From: Thermococcus camini
Lineage (GTDB): Archaea; Methanobacteriota_B; Thermococci; Thermococcales; Thermococcaceae
NCBI RefSeq assembly: GCF_904067545.1
Contig: NZ_LR881183.1
Coordinates: 1 to 64,000 of the forward strand
Direction: 5' to 3'
DNA: 64,000 nucleotides
Part shown: positions 17,312 through 25,490 of the stretch, in pieces
Position numbering within the stretch: the first letter of the stretch is position 1
Layout of the letters: each line of letters begins with the position of its first letter
Notes under the pieces: generated by a model
The model's input: only the letters and a program-made list of their open reading frames with translations
Told to the model about the DNA's origin: nothing
Databases searched by the model: none
Position numbers and translations under genes: made by a program

Positions 17312-18742
17312 TCAGAGGATACTCCTCCCGTGCATACTGGCGAGAGGCTCCTCTACCCCGAAGAGTCTGAGCATGGTTGGGGCAAAGTCATAGATGGTCA
17401 GCTGCGTTGCCCTGCTCTCGTCAAAGCCGGGCAGATACATCGAGAACACTCCGAACTCGGAGTGGTTCGCATCGTCCGGCCCGGTGTCGTTCTCGGGCAG
17501 GTAGTTGCTCGGGTGGCCGACGGTTCCCGCCGCGCGCCAGTTGAGGTTGTCGAAGTAGACCATTATGTCCGGCTTGCTTCCCTTTGTCACCGGGTAGATG
17601 TCCTCGGGGTAGAACACCTTCGTGTCCCACCTCTCGCCGTTCGGGCCGCGTATTGACTTTATCTGCTCGGCAACCTCGTCCCTTACCTTCTCGAACCTGG
17701 ACAGCGGTATCTTTCCTTCCTTCTCCCTGCCGAGGACGTTGAGGAAGACCCTTGAGTAGTAGCCGCCCCAGCCCCAGGCGGTGGTTTCCTTCCAGTCGAC
17801 CTCAAGGCTCTCAAAGCGCTTGACCTTTCCGTCGTGGAGAACCTCGGGGTTCTTCACCTTCAGCAGGCCCTCCTCGGCCAGCCACTGGTTGACCGCGAAG
17901 TTGCCGTGCATGGCCTTTATCCCGTGGTCGGAGACGATGAAGACAGCGGTCTCGTCGAGGTCTATGAGCTTGAGGGTCTCTCCTATCTCCCTGTCAAGGA
18001 GTCTGTAGTAGTCAGGGATGACGTTCTCGTACCTGTTCCCCTTACCCGGGTAGAGGTGGTGGTTTTCATCAAAGTAGCGCCAGAATGCATGGTGGAGCCT
18101 GTCGAGGCCAATCTCAACGAAGTGGAAGTAGTCCCACTCCTTCTCCTGGATGAGGTAGCGTATTACCTCGAACCTCTTCTCCGTCATCTCCCAGATGCCT
18201 TCCTTGACCTCGTCCTTGGCTTCTCTCCTGAATGGGACGTCGAAGATGTACTCCCCAACAAGCCTCTCAATCTCGTCCTTCAGCTCCTTCGGGTACGTGT
18301 AGTCCACGCTTGCATCTGGCGTTATGAAGCAGCTCACGAGGTGGCCGTTGATCGGCTTCGGCGGGTATGTCGGAGGAACGCCCACTATTATCGACTTCTT
18401 TCCGCGCTCGCCGAGGTAGTCCCAGAGCGTCTTTTCTCTCACCTTCCTGCTGTGGGCTATCCAGTAGTCGGTGTAGGAATAGCCGGTCCTGTGCCTGAAG
18501 CCGTAGAGGCCGAGCTCACCCGGCGTTTTTCCAGTAACCATCACCATCCACATGGGGATGGTTATCGCCGGAATGCCGGTCTGCATCGGACCGTAGACGG
18601 ATTTTTCGAGGAGCTTCTTCACGTTGGGCATGTCGTCGATGAAGCGGTTGAACAGCAGCTCCGGCGGGGCGGAGTCGAGGCCTATGACGAGGACTTTCTT
18701 CGTCCGCTCCATTCCCTCCTTAACTTTCCTTTCAAACTCCAT
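17312..18742 (-). CDS. Type I phosphodiesterase/nucleotide pyrophosphatase family protein
   Basis: About 476 aa from ATG 18742, with GAGGTGAGG just upstream. KKVLVIGLDSAPPELL gives the first metal site and a Thr nucleophile region (GIPAITIPMWMVMVTG). HFVEIGLDRLHH and IVSDHGIKAMHG give the second metal site of the alkaline phosphatase superfamily. No signal peptide, so it is cytosolic. It overlaps the ribosome site with the DHH gene and precedes cysC. In this operon it may hydrolyse a nucleotide by-product of sulfation (APS, PAPS or PAP), or act on a glycan phosphodiester; the sequence alone does not decide. Confidence 0.82.
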   Translation of the reverse strand: MEFERKVKEGMERTKKVLVIGLDSAPPELLFNRFIDDMPNVKKLLEKSVYGPMQTGIPAITIPMWMVMVTGKTPGELGLYGFRHRTGYSYTDYWIAHSRKVREKTLWDYLGERGKKSIIVGVPPTYPPKPINGHLVSCFITPDASVDYTYPKELKDEIERLVGEYIFDVPFRREAKDEVKEGIWEMTEKRFEVIRYLIQEKEWDYFHFVEIGLDRLHHAFWRYFDENHHLYPGKGNRYENVIPDYYRLLDREIGETLKLIDLDETAVFIVSDHGIKAMHGNFAVNQWLAEEGLLKVKNPEVLHDGKVKRFESLEVDWKETTAWGWGGYYSRVFLNVLGREKEGKIPLSRFEKVRDEVAEQIKSIRGPNGERWDTKVFYPEDIYPVTKGSKPDIMVYFDNLNWRAAGTVGHPSNYLPENDTGPDDANHSEFGVFSMYLPGFDESRATQLTIYDFAPTMLRLFGVEEPLASMHGRSIL

Positions 18743-18747
18743 TCTCC

Positions 18748-19683
18748 TCACCTCAGGTATTCTTCAACGATCTTGAGTGCGTCTTCGATTTTATCCCTCT
18801 CGCAGACGCAGCCGAGGACTTCCCTCTTGCCGCCGGCGTTGGTTCCGAGGGATTTAATGCGTTCGATGACCTCGGCCATGTTTATCCTCCCCGCTTCCTC
18901 GCCGGAAATCCTGAAGTAAAGCTGTGCCTTTCCGTGGAAGTTCCCGTTGATAGCTACTGCGCCCCTGTAACCGAGCTCCCAGACGAGCTTTCTGGCAACC
19001 TTTGAGATAATGTTGAAGGGGCTCTCGAAGTGAACAATGGCGAAGCCGTTCCGCTCCTCGGCGTTTGAAACCGCCCCCTCGATGGCCTCCTTTATGGCTT
19101 CCGCCTTCTTCACCCACGGCTCGTATTCGAGGAGCTCCATAACGGGATAGTTCAAAAGCACTTTAACAGCTCCCTCAACCGCCTCCCGGTCCATGGCGAT
19201 ATAGTTGGAGTCGATGAGCTCGACGAGCCTTAAAGCCTCTTTCCGCGAGATTCCCTCACTTTCCAGGAGCTTTCTGACCCTCTCCAGCTCGAAGGCCTTC
19301 TCGCCCACATCCCCAACGACGCCGAGGGCGCTCCAGGCGTTCCATATTCCGAAGTGCTCCGAGACGACGAAGGAGTTAGCCGGCCAGTACTCCCCTTCCA
19401 GCGAAGGGTTTACCTGCTCGACGAGCGAATTCCCGATTCTCGGCTGGGTGTGGTGGTCGATGAAGAGGGTCGGGATCTTAACCTTCTCGACCTCGCCCGG
19501 GACGTTGAAATCCAGTACGTAGAGTCTTTCGGCCCTCTCAATGGCCTCCCATATCCTCCCGTCGAAGCGGAACTCACCTATCGGTGCCGTCATGTTGGTG
19601 AACCCTTCCATCTTCAGTGCCCTTATGAGAAGCGCCGCCGAGGTTATCCCATCGGTGTCCCAGTGGTGGACGATTAGGTTCAC
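18748..19683 (-). CDS. DHH family phosphoesterase
   Basis: 311 aa. HHWDTDGITSAALL and FIDHHTQPR are the metal-binding motifs of DHH phosphoesterases, and GTNAGGKREVLGCV near the C-terminus is the DHHA1 substrate loop, giving the NrnA/RecJ-like two-domain layout. NrnA-type members hydrolyse oligoribonucleotides and PAP. Within an operon making PAPS, PAP phosphatase activity that removes the sulfotransferase by-product is the most economical role (inference). It lies 29 bp after sat and ends inside the ribosome site of the next gene. Confidence 0.83.
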   Translation of the reverse strand: MNLIVHHWDTDGITSAALLIRALKMEGFTNMTAPIGEFRFDGRIWEAIERAERLYVLDFNVPGEVEKVKIPTLFIDHHTQPRIGNSLVEQVNPSLEGEYWPANSFVVSEHFGIWNAWSALGVVGDVGEKAFELERVRKLLESEGISRKEALRLVELIDSNYIAMDREAVEGAVKVLLNYPVMELLEYEPWVKKAEAIKEAIEGAVSNAEERNGFAIVHFESPFNIISKVARKLVWELGYRGAVAINGNFHGKAQLYFRISGEEAGRINMAEVIERIKSLGTNAGGKREVLGCVCERDKIEDALKIVEEYLR

Positions 19684-19712
19684 CTAACTCACCTCGCAAA
19701 AATAATGGAAAG

Positions 19713-20852
19713 TCACTCAACGAACGGGTTCTCGAAGCTCCTCACGACCTCAAAGACCTCAGGCCTCATCATGTACTCCGGCGGCTTTTCACCGGTCATT
19801 ATCATCTTCCTGAGCTTGGTGCCGCTTATGTGGACGTGGAACTCTTTGCTGTGGGGGCATATCTTCGCGTTGACCATGCCTCCGCACTTCCTGCAGTAGA
19901 AGGACTCGCGGATGAACATCGGAGTTATTCCCAGGTCAGGGAACTCTCCGAAGAGATCCCATGCCTCGTAGGGTCCGTAGTAGTCTCCAACGCCTGCATG
20001 GTCCCTTCCCACGATGAAGTGCGTCGCACCGAAGTTCTTCCTCATTATCGCGTGGTGAACGGCTTCTCTTGGCCCGGCATAGCGCATCTCGTAGCGGACG
20101 GTTGCCAAAGTTGCCGCATCTTTGGGATAGTAGTGCTCGAAGAGCGCCTCATAGGCCTTGATTATGACCTCATCGCGGTAGTCACCCTTCTTCTTCCTTC
20201 CGAGAACGGGGTTGATGAAGAGACCATCAACGAAGGTCAGTGCCGCTTTCTGCACGTACTCGTGACCGAGGTGGGGAACATTCCTCGTCTGGAACGCAAC
20301 GATGGTCTTCCAGCCACGCTCCTTGAAGAGAACCCTCGTCTCGACCGGCCTGAGGGTGTACTTGGCGAAGGGGTTCGGGAGCTCGTTGAGGAGCTCTATC
20401 TCTCCGCCGATGAGGTAGTCCCCCATACCCATTACCCTGGCGACGCCGGGGTGGTTGGGGTCGTCCGTCTTGAAGACCTTGACCGCGAATTCCTTCCTGT
20501 CGTAGGTGTAAATCTCCGCGACGTGCATTCTCGCTACCGGCAGGTCGTCGTAATACAGGAGTATCGCGTCGCCCTCGTCGAAAGTTTTCTCCCTCACATC
20601 AAGGACTATCGGAATGGTCCAGGGCGTGTCGTCGCTCAGGCGCATGTGGTCGAGGACGCTCTCGAAGTCGTCGCTCGTGAGGAAGCCTTTGAGCGGCGAG
20701 TAAACGCCGTGGGCGATGTTCTCGAGGTCTATAGCGCGACCATGCTCGATCTGGACGCGGGGGTATTCTTTCTGCTCGCTCAGAATCCTCTCGCGGGTCC
20801 TCTCGGCAACGAGCCTTCTGACAAGCCTTCCACCGTGCGGCTTTGAGACCAT
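19713..20852 (-). CDS. sat: Sulfate adenylyltransferase (ATP sulfurylase)
   Basis: 379 aa, the size of homo-oligomeric archaeal/bacterial ATP sulfurylases. Catalytic motifs are FQTRNVPHLGHEYV, GRDHAGVGDYYG and ISGTKLRKMI. A C-terminal zinc-like cluster is FYCRKCGGM with KICPH. It forms APS from ATP and sulfate, feeding CysC. Its ATG lies 25 bp after the RHH regulator stop, so it is probably first of the enzymatic genes of one long operon ending in the flippase. Confidence 0.95.
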   Translation of the reverse strand: MVSKPHGGRLVRRLVAERTRERILSEQKEYPRVQIEHGRAIDLENIAHGVYSPLKGFLTSDDFESVLDHMRLSDDTPWTIPIVLDVREKTFDEGDAILLYYDDLPVARMHVAEIYTYDRKEFAVKVFKTDDPNHPGVARVMGMGDYLIGGEIELLNELPNPFAKYTLRPVETRVLFKERGWKTIVAFQTRNVPHLGHEYVQKAALTFVDGLFINPVLGRKKKGDYRDEVIIKAYEALFEHYYPKDAATLATVRYEMRYAGPREAVHHAIMRKNFGATHFIVGRDHAGVGDYYGPYEAWDLFGEFPDLGITPMFIRESFYCRKCGGMVNAKICPHSKEFHVHISGTKLRKMIMTGEKPPEYMMRPEVFEVVRSFENPFVE

Positions 20853-20877
20853 AGTATCACCTCAAAAAGGAAAGACC

Positions 20878-21105
20878 TCAGTCGAGGTAGCCGAGGGCGC
20901 GAAGCCTCTCCTTGACCTTCTCTTCCTCCTCCTCGGTGAAGACCTCCTCCTTTTCCTCCTCTTCGAGGCTCGCCAGAACCTCGCGGAGGACGTAGGTGAC
21001 GTAGTCCGAAACCGAAGTGAAGCCCGTGCCCTCTATCCTGGCCTTTATCTTATCGTAGAGGGGCTTTGGTATGGAAACGGTGGTGTACTTCTTCTCCTCA
21101 GCCAT
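20878..21105 (-). CDS. Ribbon-helix-helix (CopG-like) regulator or small helical protein
   Basis: 75 aa from ATG 21105, with GGAGGT 7 nt upstream (GTG 21114 is too close to it). Residues 5-45 read as a ribbon-helix-helix: YTTVSIPKPLYDKIKARI, then FTSVSDYVTYVLREVLA. The tail is strongly acidic (EEEEKEEVFTEEEEEKVKERL). It heads the sulfate-activation operon behind AT-rich TTAATTAAATG elements, so it may autoregulate this operon. DNA binding is inferred from the fold pattern only. Confidence 0.75.
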   Translation of the reverse strand: MAEEKKYTTVSIPKPLYDKIKARIEGTGFTSVSDYVTYVLREVLASLEEEEKEEVFTEEEEEKVKERLRALGYLD

Positions 21106-21245
21106 CGCCAGCACCTCCAGTTTTAATGATATTTAATGACATTTAATTAAAAGGGCTTCGAATATTTAAAGATTTCCATTTCTTGTGGGAATGTTTGAAG
21201 GCCTTTAGATGACAATCGTTTTAAGGCTCTTCGACAATTTCACAA

Positions 21246-21304
21246 CGCGATGATGAGTGATGGGCGAACCGACCGGTGAGGAAGGAAAGGTGATCGCTGA
21301 GCAG
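21246..21304 (+). ncRNA. Candidate C/D box sRNA (weaker)
   Basis: C box ATGATGA at 21250-21256, a 12-nt guide (gtgatgggcgaa), a degenerate D' CCGA at 21269-21272, C' GTGAGGA at 21276-21282 (the same variant as in the strong sRNA at 51780), then D box CTGA at 21297-21300 after 14 nt. A GTTTTAAGG promoter-like box lies about 28 nt upstream and T-rich sequence follows. The non-canonical D' and the long second guide keep confidence moderate. Confidence 0.5.
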
Positions 21305-21305
21305 T

Positions 21306-21785
21306 TTAAGTTTCTTCCCTCTCTTCGGTGATTTTTGAGATCTCTTCAAGTGAGCTTAGTAGAACTATTCCCTCTCCACTGCACGCTTCTGCAAAATCGC
21401 TGTCAAGGGAAATAAGATACTTAACTCCATAAAACTTGCAAGTTGCTAGAATAAGGGCATCGTTTGGTAGTAGGCCGTATTTCGCCATATATTCGACGGC
21501 GAGCGTCTCGACGCTTCGGTTTATCTCAAGCTCTGTGAAAATTTCAAAGAATTTTAAAAAGTCCTTGAGTTCAGTTTGATGAGTCCTAACGAGTTCAGGT
21601 TTGTGCTTGAGGGTATACGGCCTTTCCCCTGTCAAGGCTCTGAGGTACACCATGAGTGATTTGCTGAAGACAATGCTATTTGAGTACAGAACATCAAACC
21701 TCTCCCTTACCTCTAAAATGTCGAGGTTGCCCGTTAAGTGTTCTATAATCACGTTTGTGTCCACAAAGGCACTCAAACCGTCCAT
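21306..21785 (-). CDS. vapC: PIN-domain toxin, VapC-like
   Basis: 159 aa PIN ribonuclease. The acidic catalytic residues are in FVDTNVIIEHL (N-terminus) and LLPNDALILATCKFYG with LISLDSDF near the C-terminus. VapC toxins cut RNA, commonly tRNA. Its ATG overlaps the last 13 bp of the antitoxin gene, the usual arrangement. The composition is more AT-rich than neighbouring genes, consistent with horizontal movement of such modules. Confidence 0.87.
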   Translation of the reverse strand: MDGLSAFVDTNVIIEHLTGNLDILEVRERFDVLYSNSIVFSKSLMVYLRALTGERPYTLKHKPELVRTHQTELKDFLKFFEIFTELEINRSVETLAVEYMAKYGLLPNDALILATCKFYGVKYLISLDSDFAEACSGEGIVLLSSLEEISKITEEREET

Positions 21786-21961
21786 TCGTCCTCTACCTCT
21801 CTGAGGATCTTCCTGAGGTCAATTCCTTTAAATCTCCCATGAAGTTTCTTGGCCGCGTATTCGATTTCTATTTCCCTTTCGACGATTCGTTTTATTCTGG
21901 CCATGTCAATACTCCTGAGGATCTCGTCGGGAATGTTAAGCTCGACCGTTACCTTTCCCAT
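21773..21961 (-). CDS. vapB: Antitoxin, VapB-like
   Basis: 62 aa, beginning GKVTVELNIPDEILRSIDMARIKRIVEREIEIEYAAKKL. The strand-then-helix N-terminus suits a DNA-binding antitoxin of the kind paired with PIN toxins in Thermococcales, and the C-terminus (DLRKILREVEDEW) is the expected toxin-binding helix. Its stop overlaps the vapC start. A VapB call rests mostly on size and position. Confidence 0.8.
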   Translation of the reverse strand: MGKVTVELNIPDEILRSIDMARIKRIVEREIEIEYAAKKLHGRFKGIDLRKILREVEDEWTV

Positions 21962-22063
21962 TCTCCCACCACATTAGATTACGGAGGCAATGATAAATAA
22001 CGTTTTTGTCAGCTCGTGCTTGCTTTTTGAATTAATTTTTTAAAGTCCATCTTCAACTTTTTT

Positions 22064-22124
22064 CGGGATGATGAGTTCAGCCTTGCCTGAGGCTCGTGAT
22101 GATGGAGTGACGGACTGACCGCCC
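22064..22124 (+). ncRNA. C/D box sRNA (2'-O-methylation guide; 16S rRNA target proposed)
   Basis: All four boxes are present with ideal spacing: C ATGATGA 22068-22074, 12-nt guide gttcagccttgc, D' CTGA 22087-22090, a 5-nt loop, C' GTGATGA 22096-22102, 12-nt guide tggagtgacgga, D CTGA 22115-22118, then a T6 tract near 22130. The D' guide is complementary over 11 nt to the universal 16S rRNA segment GCAAGGCUGAA, with the D'+5 rule pointing to the first G of the GG (about E. coli G902). The second target was not identified. Confidence 0.88.
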
Positions 22125-22139
22125 CTTATTTTTTGTTAG

Positions 22140-22186
22140 CCTAATAAAATTGGAAATCCTAATAAAGTTTGGAATCCTAATGGAAC
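22140..22186 (+). repeat. 18-bp tandem direct repeats upstream of CDF exporter gene
   Basis: CCTAATAAAATTGGAAAT (22140-22157) and CCTAATAAAGTTTGGAAT (22158-22175) match at 15 of 18 positions, and a partial third copy CCTAATGGAAC follows. They end just before the promoter box of the CDF gene. Copies in register every 18 bp suggest binding sites for a regulator, but they may also be neutral. Confidence 0.6.
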
Positions 22187-22207
22187 TGTCGAAAGCCTTA
22201 AACGTCA

Positions 22208-22221
22208 TGTGCATATGCACA
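22208..22221. promoter_or_regulatory. Perfect 14-bp palindromic operator at CDF transcription start
   Basis: TGTGCATATGCACA is a perfect palindrome. It lies about 10 bp after the CCTTAAAC promoter box (near 22195-22202) and 16 bp before the ATG, so a bound protein would sit at or near the transcription start and block transcription. A metal-sensing repressor is the natural guess from the downstream gene. Confidence 0.65.
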
Positions 22222-22237
22222 AAATTGTGGTGGTAAG

Positions 22238-23098
22238 ATGAAGGAGATATACAGGCCCATCTGGGTGAGTATAGTCGGCAACGTCCTCCTTGCAGTCCTC
22301 AAGCTCATAATCGGCTTCCTCTACTCCAGCATAGCTCTAATATCCGACGGTGTCCATTCATTAAGCGACGTTATCACGAGCATCATAGGCTATGTGGGGT
22401 TGAAGGTCTCATCAAAACCGCCTGATAGGGATCATCCCTTTGGGCATTCCCGCTTTGAACCTCTGGTCGCTTTCCTGATCGGTGAGGCGCTCCTCATAGT
22501 CGCCTACGAGATAGGTAGGGATGCCGTTTACAGAATCATTGAAGGTGGAACAATAGAGATCAACTCCATAATGCTCGGTGTCACGGTTCTGTCCATTCTC
22601 TCCAAGGAGGCCATGTTCCGCTATTCAGTCCACGTTGGCAGGAAGCTCAACAGTCAGATACTCGTAGCTGACGCTTACCACCACAGGAGCGACGCGCTGA
22701 GCAGCGTTGCGGTTCTCGTTGGTCTCGGAGCCCAAAAACTCGGCTTCCGGTACGGTGATTCCCTTGCCGGCCTGATGGTAGCCGCGTTTCTTGTAAAGGT
22801 CTCGATAGGGATAATCCTTGAGAACGTCCGCTATCTGACGGGACAGGCCCCGCCCTTTGAGGTCTGTGAGAGAATAAAGGAGCTTGCCCTGGGCGTCCCG
22901 AACGTTCTCGGCGTCCACGATTTGAGGGCCCACTACGTCGGCAGCAAACTGCATGTCGAGCTCCACATAGAGGTCCCCCCAGAGCTGAGCCTCAAAGAGG
23001 CCCACGACGTCAGCGAGGAGGTGAAGAGGGTTATAGAGAGCCTCCCCGAGGTTGAGGTCGCCTTCGTTCACGTGGACATAAAGGGGGTTACGGAGTAG
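22238..23098 (+). CDS. Cation diffusion facilitator (CDF) family metal transporter
   Basis: 286 aa with about five to six membrane segments in the first 200 residues and a cytosolic C-terminal ferredoxin-like domain (GVPNVLGVHDLRAHYVGSK). Metal-site motifs SDGVHSLSDV and ADAYHHRSDALSSV are the paired HxxxD signatures of CDF proteins, which export Zn, Fe, Mn, Co or Ni in exchange for protons. GGTGGTAAG precedes the ATG. It is transcribed alone, behind the palindrome at 22208. The metal cannot be assigned confidently. Confidence 0.92.
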   Translation: MKEIYRPIWVSIVGNVLLAVLKLIIGFLYSSIALISDGVHSLSDVITSIIGYVGLKVSSKPPDRDHPFGHSRFEPLVAFLIGEALLIVAYEIGRDAVYRIIEGGTIEINSIMLGVTVLSILSKEAMFRYSVHVGRKLNSQILVADAYHHRSDALSSVAVLVGLGAQKLGFRYGDSLAGLMVAAFLVKVSIGIILENVRYLTGQAPPFEVCERIKELALGVPNVLGVHDLRAHYVGSKLHVELHIEVPPELSLKEAHDVSEEVKRVIESLPEVEVAFVHVDIKGVTE

Positions 23099-23121
23099 CA
23101 GAACCCCCGTCACGGATCGCG

Positions 23122-24276
23122 TTATCGTGCCCCGACTGCCTCCCTTAAATCCTTCAAAAACGCCTCTAGATGCTCCCTCCTGACGTGGGGCATCATGACG
23201 ATCCTGATGTATCCCCGGTGGGCGCTGACACCCCAGCCGCGCTTCTTAAGCTCCTCCTCGACCTTTTCCAGATTCTTTGCCCCGAAGGACACTATGTTGA
23301 GAACCGGCTCACGGATGAGGTGAACTCCCGGGATCCTCTTGAGCTCGCCCGCGAACCACCTGCTCAGCTCCATGGCCCGCTTGACGATCTCGGTGTAGCC
23401 CTCGAATCCGAGGTGCTTTATCATCGCCCACACTGCCAGCGCCTGTGCTCCGGGTCTCGTACCCGTTATCGTTGCCTGCCAGACCTTGCCGCCAGCGAGG
23501 TACGGCGCGGGAACGCTTATCGCCTCCAGGAACCGCTTCTCGCGGAATATTATCCCTCCCGCAGGGATGGGAACCATCCCCATCTTGTGGGGGTCTATGG
23601 TTATGCTCTTGACGCCCCTCAGCCTGAAATCGAAGTCGGGGATATCGTAGCCCAGAGCCTTGGCGAAGGGAATGACAAAACCTCCAAAGGCGGCATCCAC
23701 GTGGAGGGGAATGCCATACTCCAGGGCCAGATCGCTCAGGGCCGGGATGTCGTCCACAACTCCCAGGCCGGTGGTTCCGGCGATTCCAACGATGCCTATC
23801 GTGTTGGAGGTTATCTTTTCCTCAACATCCCTTACGTCGACGGAGTGGTCCTCCCGCAGGTCTGCCCAGACGAGTTTAACCCCGAGCATCTCGCCGGCCT
23901 TGATGAAGGAGAAGTGGGCGCTCCTGGGGAGTATGAGCTCCGGCCTTTCCACATCCGCCAGGTTGCGGAACGCCCTCACGGCGAGAATGTTGGCCTCCGT
24001 CCCCCCTGAGACTATGTTCCCGTAGCCCTTTTCGAGGCCAAGAAGGCTGGACAGCATTGCTATTGCCTCTCTCTCCACCCTCTGGCTTCCAACGTGCAGC
24101 CCGGGGTCGCCCAGATTTCTGTCTATGTAACGCCGCACCACCTCCGCGGCGAATGGATGTGGATGGGTGCACATTGAGCCGAGGATCCTGCCTGAATCAA
24201 AGGTCAGGTCCTCCGACGTCTTCTCCTCCAGCTCCGCCAGAACTTCCTCTTCGCTCGCTCCTTTCTTCGGGAACAT
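23122..24276 (-). CDS. mfnA: PLP-dependent L-aspartate/L-tyrosine decarboxylase (MfnA family)
   Basis: 384 aa, group II decarboxylase fold. SGGTEANILAVRAFRN binds the cofactor phosphate, HVDAAFGGFVIPF carries the cofactor-stacking Asp, and TIDPHKMGMVP has the Schiff-base Lys. In Thermococcus kodakarensis the homologue is an aspartate decarboxylase making beta-alanine for coenzyme A; in methanogens MfnA makes tyramine. The former is the likelier role here. It is convergent with the CDF gene and stands 37 bp downstream of the antiporter stop. Confidence 0.9.
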   Translation of the reverse strand: MFPKKGASEEEVLAELEEKTSEDLTFDSGRILGSMCTHPHPFAAEVVRRYIDRNLGDPGLHVGSQRVEREAIAMLSSLLGLEKGYGNIVSGGTEANILAVRAFRNLADVERPELILPRSAHFSFIKAGEMLGVKLVWADLREDHSVDVRDVEEKITSNTIGIVGIAGTTGLGVVDDIPALSDLALEYGIPLHVDAAFGGFVIPFAKALGYDIPDFDFRLRGVKSITIDPHKMGMVPIPAGGIIFREKRFLEAISVPAPYLAGGKVWQATITGTRPGAQALAVWAMIKHLGFEGYTEIVKRAMELSRWFAGELKRIPGVHLIREPVLNIVSFGAKNLEKVEEELKKRGWGVSAHRGYIRIVMMPHVRREHLEAFLKDLREAVGAR

Positions 24277-24313
24277 GGTCTCACCAGCCTGCCCCTAGTT
24301 TTATCCCCCGAAT

Positions 24314-25489
24314 TTAAGCCTTTGCCCTCTTCAGGTAGCCCTTGAAGAACACCGGTGTTGTCAGTGCGGTGAGCATGGAGACCGCTATGACGCTCGCGAA
24401 GAGAACCTGGTCTATGAGGCCCGCGGAGAGGCCGAACGTGAGTATGGCCAGCTCGAGACTTCCCCTGCCGCCCATTCCGATACCTATCGTTATCGAGTCT
24501 CTCCAGTTCAGACCAAAGAGCCTCGCACCGAGACCGCAGCCGATGAGCTTGCCCATCACCGCCGCGAGGTAGAGCGCCGCTATGAGGGCCAGGCTTATGT
24601 CGGCAAGGGGCGGGTTGAACATCAGTCCAACGTAGATGAAGAACAGGGGTATGAAGAACTCGGTGAGAACGACCTGGAGGTCGTTTATGAGTTCGTTGAG
24701 CTTTATCCTCGTCACAACGAGCGGGTCCTTCCTCTCGCGGAGGCGGCTTATGGTGAGACCCGCGAGGTAGGCGCCTATTATCTGGTTGAGGCCTGCCCAC
24801 TGGGCTATTATGGCCAGGGTGAAGGTCAGGATGAGCGTGAAGGTGAAGAATACGTTGAGGTTCCTGACGATGGAGTAGAACCATCTGGCCCTCTTGAATA
24901 TGTACTCCGATACCAGAAGCGTTGCGGCTATGAATGCGAATATCTTGACCGTCAGTATTCCAAAGGAAGCCGCGTCGAGCCCCCCTCCCGCCAGAGCAGT
25001 GATTATACCTATGAGGTAAACCGCCATTATGTCGTCGGCAAATGCTGCCCCCATGAGTATCGATGAGACCTCCCGCTTAACACGTTCCTTCACGAGGACG
25101 CCGCTGGTTACCTCTATTGCGGTGTTTCCGAGGGTGACGCCTATGAATATCGCTGCCGTGGTTCCCTTGCCGAAGGCCTCCACCGTGAGGAATCCCAGCA
25201 GGAAGGAAAAGGCGACGCCAAGGGCCGCAACGACCACCGCCTTCTTGGTGTTCTGGGCTATGGCGGAGAAGTTGCTGGTGAGTCCCATGTAGAGCATCAT
25301 CATTATCAGCCCGAACTCGGCGAGGACCCTCAGGTCATCCGTCGGTTCGATAACTCCGAGGACGAAGGGCCCCAGGAGTATTCCAGTGAGGACGTGGGCT
25401 ATTATGGGGTGTACCTCCACTCTCTCAAAGAGCCACTCTATGCTCTTTGCGGTGACGAGAAGAATCGCGAGCGCCGCCAGGAAGTCCAC
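24314..25489 (-). CDS. CPA2-type cation:proton antiporter (Kef/NapA-like)
   Basis: 391 aa with about twelve hydrophobic helices. HVLTGILLGPFVLGVI, the unwound-helix region GNTAIEVTSGVL and AFADDIMAVYLIG (double acidic ion-binding site) identify the CPA2 antiporter family. There is no C-terminal RCK/TrkA domain, so it is a minimal exchanger of Na+ or K+ for protons. Its ATG follows the DUF131 stop by 1 bp, so the two are one transcript. Two further CPA2 paralogues lie at 39.0-41.3 kb. Confidence 0.9.
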   Translation of the reverse strand: MDFLAALAILLVTAKSIEWLFERVEVHPIIAHVLTGILLGPFVLGVIEPTDDLRVLAEFGLIMMMLYMGLTSNFSAIAQNTKKAVVVAALGVAFSFLLGFLTVEAFGKGTTAAIFIGVTLGNTAIEVTSGVLVKERVKREVSSILMGAAFADDIMAVYLIGIITALAGGGLDAASFGILTVKIFAFIAATLLVSEYIFKRARWFYSIVRNLNVFFTFTLILTFTLAIIAQWAGLNQIIGAYLAGLTISRLRERKDPLVVTRIKLNELINDLQVVLTEFFIPLFFIYVGLMFNPPLADISLALIAALYLAAVMGKLIGCGLGARLFGLNWRDSITIGIGMGGRGSLELAILTFGLSAGLIDQVLFASVIAVSMLTALTTPVFFKGYLKRAKA

Positions 25490-25490
25490 T

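Noticed and set aside
17834-18919. Plus-strand open frame of 361 codons across the phosphodiesterase and DHH genes
   Set aside because: It spans two real minus-strand genes with catalytic motifs and has no ribosome site or recognisable domain.
22140-22186. 18-bp tandem repeats as a CRISPR array
   Set aside because: Repeats are contiguous and imperfect, with no spacers and no cas genes in the window.
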